From JACPLA01 sp035291905 (GTDB taxonomy: Bacteria; Bacteroidota; Ignavibacteria; UBA10030), in the NCBI GenBank assembly GCA_035291905.1, contig DATDRF010000257.1, positions 1 through 27,179 on the forward strand: a stretch of DNA of 27,179 nt. The letters are read 5' to 3'. The notes under the pieces are model-generated. The model was not told the origin of the DNA. It searched no databases and worked only from the letters and a program-made list of their open reading frames with translations. Within the stretch, counting starts at the first letter, position 1, and every line of letters begins with the position of its first letter. Positions 7,992-15,691 of this stretch are shown here, piece by piece. The translations under genes and the position numbers were made by a program.

Positions 7992-8630
7992 ACAATCAAT
8001 CCTTCTCCTGGAATCTGAGCGTTTGACAATCATGACTCTGCCCACCACCCTGGAGCTCACTCTCCGATACCGATATCCGTAACTCTTCAATAATGACTTT
8101 AATCTCTTCCAAGAGATCCCCGGATTGCAGGACTCGAGGCGTTTGCTTGACCCATGCATAAGACGCACTCGTGTTGACCTCGGCAAGAACGGGCGGCGCT
8201 CGGATCACCCGGTAGATCATCTGCCGGTAACCTTTGGTCATCTTCTCCCGCTTCCTGTCGAGTCTCAGCCAGCCTCACGGGGTGGCGAGCGACGCCTCAG
8301 GAGAATGGAGCAGCCTTCCAGGTAATGGAAAGCTGTATCGGGATGAAGCAAAGATTGCTATGCCGGAGCCGAAGATCGGGCAAGCTGACTTCTTGAAAAA
8401 ACCCTTCGCTTCCTGACGCCTTATCGCGCCAATCCTATGTTATCTCCCTGTCCGCTGCAAGGATGACCTATCTTCTTGGATGGACCAAACGATAGATTCG
8501 AATGGAAAGAATGGAAAGTCGACCCATGACGGTCTCAATACACAGATGGTCAACAGGTGTTGGGGGGCGATGCTCGAGACTCAAGAGCGAGGGTGAGCCG
8601 GATGGTTGATTGCCAAACTACTGAACTGCA
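7992..8630. other. about 640 bp with no recognisable gene
   Basis: Between the GT-C-like gene and the end of the ribosomal operon I see no conserved protein, tRNA, IS end or CRISPR. Short open frames exist on both strands, but none gives a recognisable product. The best is an 81-codon minus-strand frame listed separately. There is a 16-nt hairpin-like palindrome (ATCTCTT-CC-AAGAGAT, 8102-8117) and no clear plus-strand terminator for the membrane protein gene. The stretch could be decayed coding sequence. Confidence 0.5.
7996..8241 (-). pseudogene. doubtful 81-codon ORF or gene remnant
   Basis: ATG at 8241, stop at 7996, converging on the membrane protein gene with a 4-bp gap. The middle (LLEEIKVIIEELRISVSE) would form an amphipathic helix and is the only protein-like part; the ends look random. 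A purine-rich GGGAG sits only 4-5 nt from the ATG. I do not recognise the product. It could be the decayed C-terminus of a small helical protein or a chance frame. Confidence 0.2.
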
Positions 8631-8632
8631 GC

Positions 8633-8660
8633 AAAAAAAGCCCCGGTCAAAGCCGGGGCT
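8633..8660 (-). terminator. intrinsic terminator of the ribosomal protein operon
   Basis: On the minus strand AGCCCCGG pairs perfectly with CCGGGGCT (8639-8646 and 8653-8660) around a 6-nt loop and runs straight into seven T residues (8633-8639). It lies 24 bp past the engB stop codon and is a textbook rho-independent terminator, marking the 3' end of the translation gene cluster. Confidence 0.95.
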
Positions 8661-8684
8661 GGAAGACACCGATGTCTGGTTTCT

Positions 8685-9314
8685 TCAGACAGCTTCCTTC
8701 TTCTGTCGCTTCGTCTCCTTGAAGCTTCCTTCAATCAGCTTCATGAGCCCAGACCTTCCGTCTCCTGATACAACGGAAAAGGGAATTATGCCTTTGCAAC
8801 ACCCTTCATTGCGCTGGGATTGAAAGCGCTTCTCGTATATGTCAATCTGCTTGTTCAATTTGCTCACCGGCAGCTTGTCCGCCTTGGTGAGAACGAGCAG
8901 ATACGGGATCTCATAGTATTCCAGCCAGTCCATCATCATCAGGTCAAGGGGGGTGGGCTCCTGGCGGGAATCGATGAGCTGCATTGCTATTGCGATCGGC
9001 TCTCCCCGCTGAAGGAAATCCTCGATCAGCTTCTTCCAACCCGCTCTCATTTGTTCGGGGACTTTTGCATACCCGTAACCGGGGAGGTCGACGAAATAGA
9101 ACTCATCATTGACAATATAATAGTTGATTTCCCGCGTCTTTCCAGGCGTCGAGCTTGACCGAGCGAGATGCTTCCTGTTCGAGAGTTTGTTGAGCAGCGA
9201 TGACTTTCCTACGTTGGAACGACCGATGAAGAGAACCTCTCTCAGTTCCCTCTTGGGAAGTTGTCGAAGATCCGCCACACCTTGAAGAAATTCCACAGTA
9301 GATATTTTGATCAT
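8685..9314 (-). CDS. engB: ribosome biogenesis GTP-binding protein EngB (YihA/YsxC)
   Basis: Small TRAFAC-class GTPase that acts in late assembly of the 50S subunit. Motifs: G1 GRSNVGKSS (31-39), G2 region SSTPGKTREIN (from 54), G3 DLPGYG (76-81), G4 TKAD (143-146) and G5 VVSG (181-184). Length is 209 residues, normal for the family. A GTG at 9323 is also in frame, but GAGG is 8 nt from the ATG at 9314 and only 3 nt from the GTG, so the ATG is chosen. It follows rplQ by 28 bp and precedes the operon terminator, so it should be co-transcribed with the ribosomal proteins whose particle it helps assemble. Confidence 0.95.
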   Translation of the reverse strand: MIKISTVEFLQGVADLRQLPKRELREVLFIGRSNVGKSSLLNKLSNRKHLARSSSTPGKTREINYYIVNDEFYFVDLPGYGYAKVPEQMRAGWKKLIEDFLQRGEPIAIAMQLIDSRQEPTPLDLMMMDWLEYYEIPYLLVLTKADKLPVSKLNKQIDIYEKRFQSQRNEGCCKGIIPFSVVSGDGRSGLMKLIEGSFKETKRQKKEAV

Positions 9315-9342
9315 AGCACGCACCTCATGTGTTAGAACCGAC

Positions 9343-9885
9343 TTATTCCCGACCTTCCGTCTTGCCGGAAGATGCCTTCGCTGCGGCCGGTTCGGCAGCA
9401 GCTGTTTGCGCCTTGCCTTTGGCCTCTTTCGTCTGTTTCTTGCGAGGTCCTTTTACTTTCTTCTCGGCAGACTTTGAGGCCTGTTTTTCCTGACCTGTGT
9501 TATAGTCCACCAACTCAAGCACTGCGACCTGAGCGCCGTCGCCTCTACGCTGTCCGAGCTTCACAACGCGGGTATACCCGCCGGGGCGCGAACTCACTTT
9601 TGGAACAATATCGTTGAAGAGCGATGTCACGGCCGACCGATCACGCAAGAACGAGAACGCCTCACGCCGTGCGTGAACATCCTTTGATTTTCCGTCTCCC
9701 TCGCGAAGCACTGCTCTTTTTGCACGTGTGATAAGTCTCTCGACCACCATCCGCGCCTCCTTCGCCTTTGCGGTCGTTGTGCGAATCCTCTTATGCTGTA
9801 TAAGAGAGACGCTCAACGCAGATAAGGTGGCTTTGCGATGGCTGTGAGTGCGTCCGAGTTTTCTGCCTGATTTTAGATGCCGCAT
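9343..9885 (-). CDS. rplQ: 50S ribosomal protein bL17 with Lys/Ala-rich C-terminal tail
   Basis: Large-subunit protein near the peptide exit tunnel. The core (1-130) begins MRHLKSGRKLGRTHSHRKA and contains the family's RRGDGAQVAVLELVDY (113-128). Residues 131-180 form an extra tail rich in Lys, Ala and Glu, making the protein 180 residues against about 127 in Escherichia coli. Such tails occur on bL17 in the Bacteroidota relatives and are probably disordered, binding rRNA. GAGG is 9 nt from the ATG. It follows rpoA by 26 bp, the usual alpha-operon order. Confidence 0.97.
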   Translation of the reverse strand: MRHLKSGRKLGRTHSHRKATLSALSVSLIQHKRIRTTTAKAKEARMVVERLITRAKRAVLREGDGKSKDVHARREAFSFLRDRSAVTSLFNDIVPKVSSRPGGYTRVVKLGQRRGDGAQVAVLELVDYNTGQEKQASKSAEKKVKGPRKKQTKEAKGKAQTAAAEPAAAKASSGKTEGRE

Positions 9886-9911
9886 TCGAATATTCCTCTG
9901 TCAAATCGTGC

Positions 9912-10901
9912 TTATTCGTTTCCGTCTTTGAGATACTTGTCCACGTCCATACCGAAGCTGAGTCCCATTTCCTCAACGATGGCGGAGAGTTCAGCCAGCG
10001 ACTTTCGGCCGAAATTCCTGAACTTCAGCAGTTCCCCTTCGTCCCGTCTCACAAGGTCGGCCAGGGTTCTGATGTTCGCAGAGCGCAGGCAATTGTGCGA
10101 GCGAACCGAGAGCTCGAGCTCGTCGACAGACATCTTCAATTTCTCCCTTACTTTCGCCGCCTCCGCCTCCATGCCTACCTCTGCACGCTCGGTCTCGGGC
10201 TCCGCATCAAAGTTGATGAAGAGTCTCACATGATCCTGAAGAATCCGCCCTGCATGGGTCAGGGCGTCTCTGGGTGAAATCGATCCGTCGGTCTCGACCT
10301 CAAGGACCAGTTTCTCAAAGTCGGTCTGGCCGCCAACGCGGGTCGGCTCTACCAGGTAGCGCACATTCTTGATGGGCGTAAAAATACTGTCGATGGCAAC
10401 TGTCCCCAGCGGCTGGTCGGGCATCTTGTTTTCCTCGGCGGGAACATACCCTTTGCCTCTTCCAAGCCGCAACTCGAGCTCGAATTCCGCGTCCTTGTTC
10501 AAAGTTGCAACATGTGCATCGGGATTGAGGACCTCGATTTCCGGCGAGGCCTTCTGGATGTCCTCTCCCTTGAATGCGCCAGGCCCCTTCAGATTCACCA
10601 TGATTTTGGAGGCCTTCTTGTTGATCGGTTTGATCCGCACCTGCTTCAGGTTCAGTATCATATCCGAAACATCTTCGACGACCCCTTTTATGGTCGAGAA
10701 CTCGTGCTGAATCGATTCGACACGGATGGCTGTGATTGCCGTTCCGGGAAGGGAGGAAAGAAGGACCCGACGAAGTGAGTTGCCGATAGTCACACCAAAC
10801 CCCTTTTCCAGGGGCTGGACGGTAAACCTCCCAAAGGTCGCTGTGGCATTGGATTCGTCAAGCTCGATCTTCTCCGGCATCTGTAATAGCGTGTTGCTCA
10901 T
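9912..10901 (-). CDS. rpoA: DNA-directed RNA polymerase subunit alpha
   Basis: Alpha subunit that nucleates RNA polymerase assembly and contacts UP elements and activators. The 329 residues have the normal two-domain layout. The N-terminal dimerisation domain (1-about 235) includes GFGVTIGNSLRRVLLSS (34-50). A linker and the C-terminal domain follow (about 255-329). Residues equivalent to the E. coli DNA-binding set are visible: Arg267, Asn270, Cys271, Gly298, Lys300 and Ser301. GAGGAG lies 9 nt before the ATG. The gap to rpsD is 81 bp, one of the longest in the cluster, and holds a 19-codon frame that overlaps the rpoA start. Confidence 0.98.
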   Translation of the reverse strand: MSNTLLQMPEKIELDESNATATFGRFTVQPLEKGFGVTIGNSLRRVLLSSLPGTAITAIRVESIQHEFSTIKGVVEDVSDMILNLKQVRIKPINKKASKIMVNLKGPGAFKGEDIQKASPEIEVLNPDAHVATLNKDAEFELELRLGRGKGYVPAEENKMPDQPLGTVAIDSIFTPIKNVRYLVEPTRVGGQTDFEKLVLEVETDGSISPRDALTHAGRILQDHVRLFINFDAEPETERAEVGMEAEAAKVREKLKMSVDELELSVRSHNCLRSANIRTLADLVRRDEGELLKFRNFGRKSLAELSAIVEEMGLSFGMDVDKYLKDGNE

Positions 10902-10982
10902 ACGTTCATTCTCCTCTGGTGCTCATCCGGTTCATACAGCTCCGGTTGGACTTTCATGGTTGAAATCAGGTTGTAATGCCTC

Positions 10983-11612
10983 TTACTTCGAATACAACTC
11001 CACAATCAGCTGTTCATTCGCAGCGAGCGGAATATCTGCCCGCTCAGGAATGTTCAAAAATGTCCCCGTAAGACTTCCCTTGTCAAGCGTCAGCCAGGGG
11101 AACATTCCCGTATCCTTTATTCTCTTCATAGACGAGTGAATCAACTCGAGCTTTCTGCTCGGCTCCCGCACCTGAACCACGTCACCCGGTTTCAAGAGAA
11201 ATGACGGAATATCAACAATGCCGTTGTTGACGGTAAAATGCCGGTGAAGAACCAGCTGACGGGCAGCCTTGCGCGACGGAGCGAATCCCATCCTGTACAC
11301 CACGTTGTCCAGCCGGCGCTCAAGGGTTTTGACGAGCTGTTCGCCGGTTCGTCCGGTCTGTTTCAACGCACGCTCAAAGTAATTTCGAAATTGATTCTCC
11401 ACCAATCCGTATATGCGGCGGACCTTTTGTTTTTCTCGAAGTTGTACGCCGTATTCCGAAATCTTTGACCGCCGGTTCTGGCCGTGCTGTCCCGGGGGAT
11501 AATTTCTTTTCTCAACGGGACATTTTTCGGTATAGCATTTCGTGCCCTTCAAGAAAAGTTTCTGTCGCTCTCTGCGACACAATTTGCAGCTGGCATCAAT
11601 GTAGCGAGCCAT
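10983..11612 (-). CDS. rpsD: 30S ribosomal protein uS4, zinc-binding form
   Basis: Primary 16S rRNA-binding protein that nucleates assembly of the 30S body and also contributes to decoding fidelity. The 209 residues include an N-terminal Cys motif with Cys9, Cys12, Cys26 and Cys31, the C+ zinc form that is replaced by Cys-free versions in many bacteria. The S4 RNA-binding domain lies about 98-160 (LERRLDNVVYRMGFAPSRK). AAGGAG sits 6 nt before the ATG. In E. coli S4 represses the alpha operon; whether this happens here is not visible. It is preceded by rpsK by 27 bp. Confidence 0.98.
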   Translation of the reverse strand: MARYIDASCKLCRRERQKLFLKGTKCYTEKCPVEKRNYPPGQHGQNRRSKISEYGVQLREKQKVRRIYGLVENQFRNYFERALKQTGRTGEQLVKTLERRLDNVVYRMGFAPSRKAARQLVLHRHFTVNNGIVDIPSFLLKPGDVVQVREPSRKLELIHSSMKRIKDTGMFPWLTLDKGSLTGTFLNIPERADIPLAANEQLIVELYSK

Positions 11613-11639
11613 TGTTCTCCTTACTCGATGACAAAAGCA

Positions 11640-12038
11640 TTAAACGCGACGCCGTTTTGGAGGACGGCATCCGTTATGTGGAATGGGGGTAATATCTTTG
11701 ATCATCGTGACCTCGAGGCCGGCCGTTTGAAGCGAACGTACCGCCGCTTCGCGACCCGCACCGGGGCCTTTGATGAATACTTCGACTTTTCTTAAACCCA
11801 GATCGTGTGCCTCACGTGCTGCTGCCTCGGCGGAAACCTGCGCAGCATAGGGTGTATTCTTCCGTGATCCTTTGAAACCATTCTTGCCCGCCGACGACCA
11901 CGCGATTGTGTTGCCGTACATGTCCGTGAGAGTGACGATCACGTTATTGAAAGTCGCCTTGATGAAAGCCCTGCCGCTTGCATCGACATGGACCTTCTTC
12001 TTCTTTTTTGTAACGGGTGCTGCCGCCTGTTTTGCCAA
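11640..12038 (-). CDS. rpsK: 30S ribosomal protein uS11
   Basis: Protein of the 30S platform near the E site and anti-SD helix. The 132 residues end in the invariant TPIPHNGCRPPKRRRV, and ATFNNVIVTLTD and WSSAGKNGFKGSRKNTPYAAQ are typical. The N-terminus carries a Lys/Ala-rich leader (AAAPVTKKKKK). The start is TTG at 12038, giving MAKQ, with GGAG 7 nt upstream; no ATG fits better. It lies 39 bp after rpsM and 27 bp before rpsD. Confidence 0.97.
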   Translation of the reverse strand: MAKQAAAPVTKKKKKVHVDASGRAFIKATFNNVIVTLTDMYGNTIAWSSAGKNGFKGSRKNTPYAAQVSAEAAAREAHDLGLRKVEVFIKGPGAGREAAVRSLQTAGLEVTMIKDITPIPHNGCRPPKRRRV

Positions 12039-12077
12039 CCTTGTTCTCCTTTTGAAATTGGCCGAACCGAAAATCGT

Positions 12078-12461
12078 TTACTTCTTCTCGAGCGCCTTCT
12101 TCTTTCCGGCGACCGTCTTGCGCTTTCCTTTCCTGGTCCTGGCGTTGGTCCTGGTACGCTGACCTCTCAGGGGGAGCCCTTTTCTGTGGCGCAATCCCCG
12201 ATACGAACCAACATCCATCAGGCGCTTGATGTTGAGCTGAACTTCAGAACGCAATGCGCCCTCGACCTTGTAGTCACTTTGAATGACCGAGCGGATCTTG
12301 GCAACTTCTTCGTCGTTCAATTCGGCCACCCGCTTTGAATTCCCGACGCCGGCCTTTTGGAGAATTGCCTTCGACGTTGAACGGCCAATCCCGTAGATGT
12401 AGGTCAACCCGACTTCCACGGGTTTGTTCTTCGGTAAATCAACACCTGCAATACGAGCCAC
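12078..12461 (-). CDS. rpsM: 30S ribosomal protein uS13
   Basis: Head protein of the 30S subunit that contacts the P-site tRNA and forms bridges to 23S rRNA and uL5. The 127 residues begin MARIAGVDLPKNKPVEVGLTY and contain the conserved GSYRGLRHRKGLPLRGQRTRTNARTRKG core near the C-terminus. The start is GTG at 12461, with AAGGAG 7 nt upstream. The 51-bp gap before it holds a TTCGAAA tandem repeat and palindrome. It heads the alpha-operon part of the cluster. Confidence 0.98.
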   Translation of the reverse strand: MARIAGVDLPKNKPVEVGLTYIYGIGRSTSKAILQKAGVGNSKRVAELNDEEVAKIRSVIQSDYKVEGALRSEVQLNIKRLMDVGSYRGLRHRKGLPLRGQRTRTNARTRKGKRKTVAGKKKALEKK

Positions 12462-12484
12462 AGAGTATCTCCTTATTGGAAAAT

Positions 12485-12508
12485 TTCGAAATTCGAAATT
12501 CGAATTTC
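12485..12508. repeat. TTCGAAA tandem repeat and 14-bp palindrome between rpmJ and rpsM
   Basis: Three adjacent 7-nt units, TTCGAAA, TTCGAAA and TTCGAAT (12485-12505), are followed by TTC. The last part, GAAATTCGAATTTC (12495-12508), is a perfect 14-bp palindrome. The AT-rich block contrasts with the GC-richer ribosomal genes on both sides. It sits in the untranslated gap just before the rpsM SD. The repeat is seen; any role is unknown. Confidence 0.85.
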
Positions 12509-12512
12509 TCTC

Positions 12513-12626
12513 TTATCCCTGGCGCTGCTTGTGCTTGGGATTCTTGCAGATAACCCGCACCACGCCTTTACGGCGGATAATCTTGCAATTGTCGCATAGT
12601 TTCTTTATTGACGACCGGACTTTCAT
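12513..12626 (-). CDS. rpmJ: 50S ribosomal protein bL36, zinc-binding form
   Basis: The smallest 50S protein, 37 residues, beginning MKVRSSIKKLCDNCK. It binds 23S rRNA near the base of the L7/L12 stalk. Zinc ligands Cys11, Cys14, Cys27 and His32 are all present, so it is the C+ form. An in-frame ATG lies two codons upstream (12632), but GGAG is 6 nt from the ATG at 12626 and only 1-2 nt from the other, so the inner start is chosen. It sits between infA and rpsM, its usual place in Gram-positive and FCB bacteria. Confidence 0.97.
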   Translation of the reverse strand: MKVRSSIKKLCDNCKIIRRKGVVRVICKNPKHKQRQG

Positions 12627-12663
12627 GTCCATCTCCATTCATGCCGGGGAATCCCCAGACTCG

Positions 12664-12882
12664 TTACTTGTATCGGTAGGTGATACGACCTTTCGTGAGA
12701 TCATAAGGCGACATTTCCACCGTTACACGATCACCCACCAAAATCTTGATGAAATGCATCCTCATTTTTCCCGAAATGTGGGCGAGGATTTCGACACCGT
12801 TGTCTAATTTGACTTTAAACGTTGCGTTCGGCAGTGTTTCGCTGATGACACCGTCAATCTTTATCGGACCTTGTTTCGCCAT
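12664..12882 (-). CDS. infA: translation initiation factor IF-1
   Basis: Binds the A site of the 30S subunit during initiation, together with IF-2 and IF-3. The 72 residues form one S1-like OB fold: MAKQGPIKIDG, GVEILAHISGKMR and the terminal SPYDLTKGRITYRYK are family hallmarks, and the length is standard. Its ATG shares one base with the map stop codon (TAATG). The nearest SD-like GGAG is about 15 nt away, so translation probably depends on coupling to map. Confidence 0.98.
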   Translation of the reverse strand: MAKQGPIKIDGVISETLPNATFKVKLDNGVEILAHISGKMRMHFIKILVGDRVTVEMSPYDLTKGRITYRYK

Positions 12883-13637
12883 TATCGAGTCAGTATCTCC
12901 GGCTTTCCGTCAATCACAGCGATTGTATGTTCGAAGTGTGCGGACGGTTGACCGTCGAGAGTCACCACCGTCCAGCCATCCGCAAGAAACCGTACCTCCC
13001 ATCCTCCCGCATTCACCATCGGCTCAATGGCCAGCGTCATTCCGTTTGCTATTGCGGGCCCTCTTCCCGGTGACCCAAAGTTCGGGACACTTGGCTCTTC
13101 ATGAAGCTGTTTTCCCACGCCGTGACCCACCAGGTCACGCACCACAGAGAATCCATTTGATTCAACATGCTGCTGGATTGCGTGGGAAATATCCTCAATG
13201 TGGTTCCCCGCAACCGCCTGCTCTATTCCCTTCCGCAATGACTCCTCGGTTACCTTCAGGAGCCTCTCCTTCTCATCGGAGACCTTCCCGATCCTGAACG
13301 ACCTTGCTCCGTCGCCGTAGTATCCGTTCTTTCGAACGCCTACATCGACCGAGAGAATCTCGCCCTCTTTCAACGTCCTGCCACCCGGAATTCCGTGAAC
13401 AACCTCATCGTCGATCGACGTGCACAGAGTCGCAGGAAACGGGTTGTCTTTTCTTCCATATCCCTTGAACGCCGGCTCTGCTTTGTGCGAGCGGATGAAC
13501 TGCTCGGCAATCTCATCGAGTTCTTTCGTTGTTACTCCGGGCTTCGCGTGATGACCTATCAACTCGAGAACCTCTGCCACAATCCGAGCACTTTCCCGGA
13601 CAAACCCGATCTCGCGTTTCGACTTGAGTTTCACCAT
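12882..13637 (-). CDS. map: type I methionine aminopeptidase
   Basis: Removes the initiator methionine from nascent proteins at the ribosome. The pita-bread fold is evident over 251 residues. Dinuclear metal ligands are visible as Asp98, Asp109, His172, Glu205 and Glu236, with catalytic His81 (EVVHGIPGGR). There is no N-terminal SH3-binding or zinc extension. A TTG one codon upstream is in frame, but the ATG at 13637 gives the more usual MVKLKSKREI; no strong SD is seen. It follows secY by 11 bp. The adk gene that often lies between them in Firmicutes is absent. Confidence 0.97.
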   Translation of the reverse strand: MVKLKSKREIGFVRESARIVAEVLELIGHHAKPGVTTKELDEIAEQFIRSHKAEPAFKGYGRKDNPFPATLCTSIDDEVVHGIPGGRTLKEGEILSVDVGVRKNGYYGDGARSFRIGKVSDEKERLLKVTEESLRKGIEQAVAGNHIEDISHAIQQHVESNGFSVVRDLVGHGVGKQLHEEPSVPNFGSPGRGPAIANGMTLAIEPMVNAGGWEVRFLADGWTVVTLDGQPSAHFEHTIAVIDGKPEILTR

Positions 13638-13648
13638 CAAAACAACCG

Positions 13649-14974
13649 TTAGCGTCGGCCGCGCAATTTACCGCTCTTCATGAAACCATCATAGTGCCGC
13701 ATCAGGAGATGCGACTCGACCTGCTGCAGGGTATCAAGGGCAACGCCTACCACGATCAGGAGACTTGTCCCGCCGAAGAACGATGCGAAATTTGGCGTTA
13801 CACCCATCTTGATCATCATCGTCGGGAGGATCGCAATGAGAGCCAGGAAAATCGAACCCGGGAGAGTGATCTTTGTCAGAATATTGTCAATGAAGTCGGA
13901 GGTATGAGAACCCGGCCTGATGCCCGGAATGAATCCACCCTGCCGCTTCATGTTATCGGCAACGTCCTTGGGATTGAATGCAATGGCCGTGTAAAAATAT
14001 GTGAAGAACACAATCATCAAACCGTAGATCAGCGAGTATGTCCACGACGTATAGTTGAACCAGTCGGTGTTCAACTCATTGATGAAGTCGCTCTCCGGGA
14101 AGAAGGAGAAGATGATCTGCGGCACAAACATGATTGCCTGAGCAAAGATGATCGGCATGACACCGGCCGTATTCACCCGAAGGGGTATATATTGGGTGAC
14201 GCCGCCGTATACTTTTCTTCCGACAACCCGCTTCGCATACTGCACGGGGATTCTTCGAGTTCCCTGAGTAACAAGGACGACTCCGCCAACAACCAATCCC
14301 ATGAGTCCCACAAGGACCAGTTCAACGATCAGATTGGCTCCAATCGAGAACTCGCTCATCACCGCTTCCGGGAATCGGGCGATGATTCCGATAAAGATGA
14401 TCAGTGAGATACCGTTTCCGATACCGCGCTCGGTGATTTGTTCACCCAGCCACATCATGAAGATCGTTCCTGCGGTCAGTGCGATAACGGTGCTGAAAGC
14501 AAATCCCATTCCCTGAACCTCCAGCGGGACGATGGGGCCTTGAGGCGTTGTTGTGTTAATCAGTTTGACGACCACGCCGCTTGCCTGTAACACCGAAACC
14601 AGAACCGTGCCGTATCTTGTGTACTGCGTGATCTTCTTCCTGCCGTCCTCGCCCTCCTTCTGAAGCTTCTGGAAATAGGGGACAACCGCGCCGAGCAGCT
14701 GAATGACGATCGAAGCGCTGATATACGGCATGATACCGAGGGCAAACACGGCAGCATTGCTGAACGCTCCTCCGACGAACAGATCATACAATCCGAACAA
14801 TGTTCCTTCCGACGATCGGCGGATGGTGTCGGCAAGAAGGCTCGCATCGACACCGGGAAGCGTAATGTGGGAGCCAATTCGGACAACGATGAGAAGGGCG
14901 GCTGTAAACAGCAGCCTTTCCCTCAGTTCCTGGATCTTGAAAATATTTGTAAAGGTTTCGGTTATCTTACTCAT
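13649..14974 (-). CDS. secY: preprotein translocase subunit SecY
   Basis: Central channel of the Sec translocon in the inner membrane; partners are SecE and SecG with SecA or the ribosome. The 441 residues show the expected series of about ten transmembrane segments. Family motifs include the early FGLYDLFVGGAFSNAAVFALG (plug and TM2 region), the cytosolic loop GTRRIPVQYAKRVVG, and FNPKDVADNMKRQGGFIPGIRPG in the loop before TM9. Length is normal. It lies between rplO (24 bp upstream) and map (11 bp downstream) as in spc operons. The SD is weak (GGGA about 14 nt from the ATG). Confidence 0.98.
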   Translation of the reverse strand: MSKITETFTNIFKIQELRERLLFTAALLIVVRIGSHITLPGVDASLLADTIRRSSEGTLFGLYDLFVGGAFSNAAVFALGIMPYISASIVIQLLGAVVPYFQKLQKEGEDGRKKITQYTRYGTVLVSVLQASGVVVKLINTTTPQGPIVPLEVQGMGFAFSTVIALTAGTIFMMWLGEQITERGIGNGISLIIFIGIIARFPEAVMSEFSIGANLIVELVLVGLMGLVVGGVVLVTQGTRRIPVQYAKRVVGRKVYGGVTQYIPLRVNTAGVMPIIFAQAIMFVPQIIFSFFPESDFINELNTDWFNYTSWTYSLIYGLMIVFFTYFYTAIAFNPKDVADNMKRQGGFIPGIRPGSHTSDFIDNILTKITLPGSIFLALIAILPTMMIKMGVTPNFASFFGGTSLLIVVGVALDTLQQVESHLLMRHYDGFMKSGKLRGRR

Positions 14975-14998
14975 TGATATCTAAATTCCCGGAATCCG

Positions 14999-15463
14999 TT
15001 ACGCCAGAACTTTTGCAGTTCCGCCGGCGGCCTGTATTTTCACGAGAGCAGACTTGCTGAACGCGTGGGCTGAAATCTCCACCTTGCTCTTCAAATCTCC
15101 GTTCCCGAGGATCTTCACCCGTTCGTTCTTTTTCGAGATTGCTCCGGCATTGAACAGCGCCTCGGGCGTTATGGGGCCCGAGAGTTTCTTCGATTCGACC
15201 ATCTTTTCGATTGTCTCGACGTTCACAATTTGCATCTCTTGACGATGCACAGGCGTGAAACCGAATTTCGGAAGTCGGCGTGAGAGCGGCATCTGTCCGC
15301 CTTCGAAATACATCTTGAACTTGTGTCCCGACCTCGACCTCGCCCCCTTATGCCCTTTGGTTGCAGTCCCGCCGTGACCCGAACCCTGCCCGCGCCCGAT
15401 ACGTTTGACTTTCTTGCGCGACCCTTTTGCGGGCGACAGGTTACTGAGAATATCTTTTGCCAT
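14999..15463 (-). CDS. rplO: 50S ribosomal protein uL15
   Basis: Late-assembling 50S protein that threads between 23S rRNA domains. The 154 residues show the Gly/Arg-rich N-terminal extension KRIGRGQGSGHGGTATKGHKG typical of the family and a C-terminal globular part. The frame is open to a GTG seven codons upstream (15484), but AGGA is 6 nt from the ATG at 15463, which gives MAKDILSNLSPAKGSRK, so that start is preferred. It lies 25 bp after rpmD. Confidence 0.97.
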   Translation of the reverse strand: MAKDILSNLSPAKGSRKKVKRIGRGQGSGHGGTATKGHKGARSRSGHKFKMYFEGGQMPLSRRLPKFGFTPVHRQEMQIVNVETIEKMVESKKLSGPITPEALFNAGAISKKNERVKILGNGDLKSKVEISAHAFSKSALVKIQAAGGTAKVLA

Positions 15464-15488
15464 TGCTGATCCTGTTTCGTTCACGTTG

Positions 15489-15680
15489 TTATTTTACATC
15501 TTCCACACGCACCAGATGACGAACCTTGCGGATCATCCCTCGCACTTGCGGAGTATCCTTCTTCACAACGAAGTAGTTCGGCCGTCCAAGTCCAAGCGCC
15601 TTGATCGTTCGTTTTGCATTCTCGAGCTGTTCGATAACGCTCTTGGTTTGAGTAATCTTGATTTTCTTGCTGTCAGCCAT
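15489..15680 (-). CDS. rpmD: 50S ribosomal protein uL30
   Basis: Small 50S protein of 63 residues, with KIKITQTKSVIEQLENAKRT and LGLGRPNYFVVKKDTPQVRG defining the family. It binds 23S rRNA near 5S. It is lost from many bacterial lineages, so its presence is mildly informative. Spacing is 11 bp after rpsE and 25 bp before rplO. The ATG at 15680 gives MADSKK. Confidence 0.97.
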   Translation of the reverse strand: MADSKKIKITQTKSVIEQLENAKRTIKALGLGRPNYFVVKKDTPQVRGMIRKVRHLVRVEDVK

Positions 15681-15691
15681 TTGAGTTCCGA

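Noticed and set aside
8102..8117. ATCTCTT-CC-AAGAGAT palindrome
   Set aside because: Two-nt loop, no T-run and no gene end close enough; too short to call a terminator or operator.
8590..8615. GTGAGCCGGATGG, reminiscent of group II intron domain V
   Set aside because: The complementary half and the AGC/bulge features of domain V do not follow, and there is no reverse transcriptase gene nearby.
8557..8823. 88-codon plus-strand frame running across the operon terminator into engB
   Set aside because: Overlaps a perfect terminator and the end of engB; no SD or family resemblance.
13694..14407. 237-codon plus-strand frame opposite secY
   Set aside because: Antisense shadow of a clearly conserved gene; the product is charged, low-complexity-like and unrecognised.
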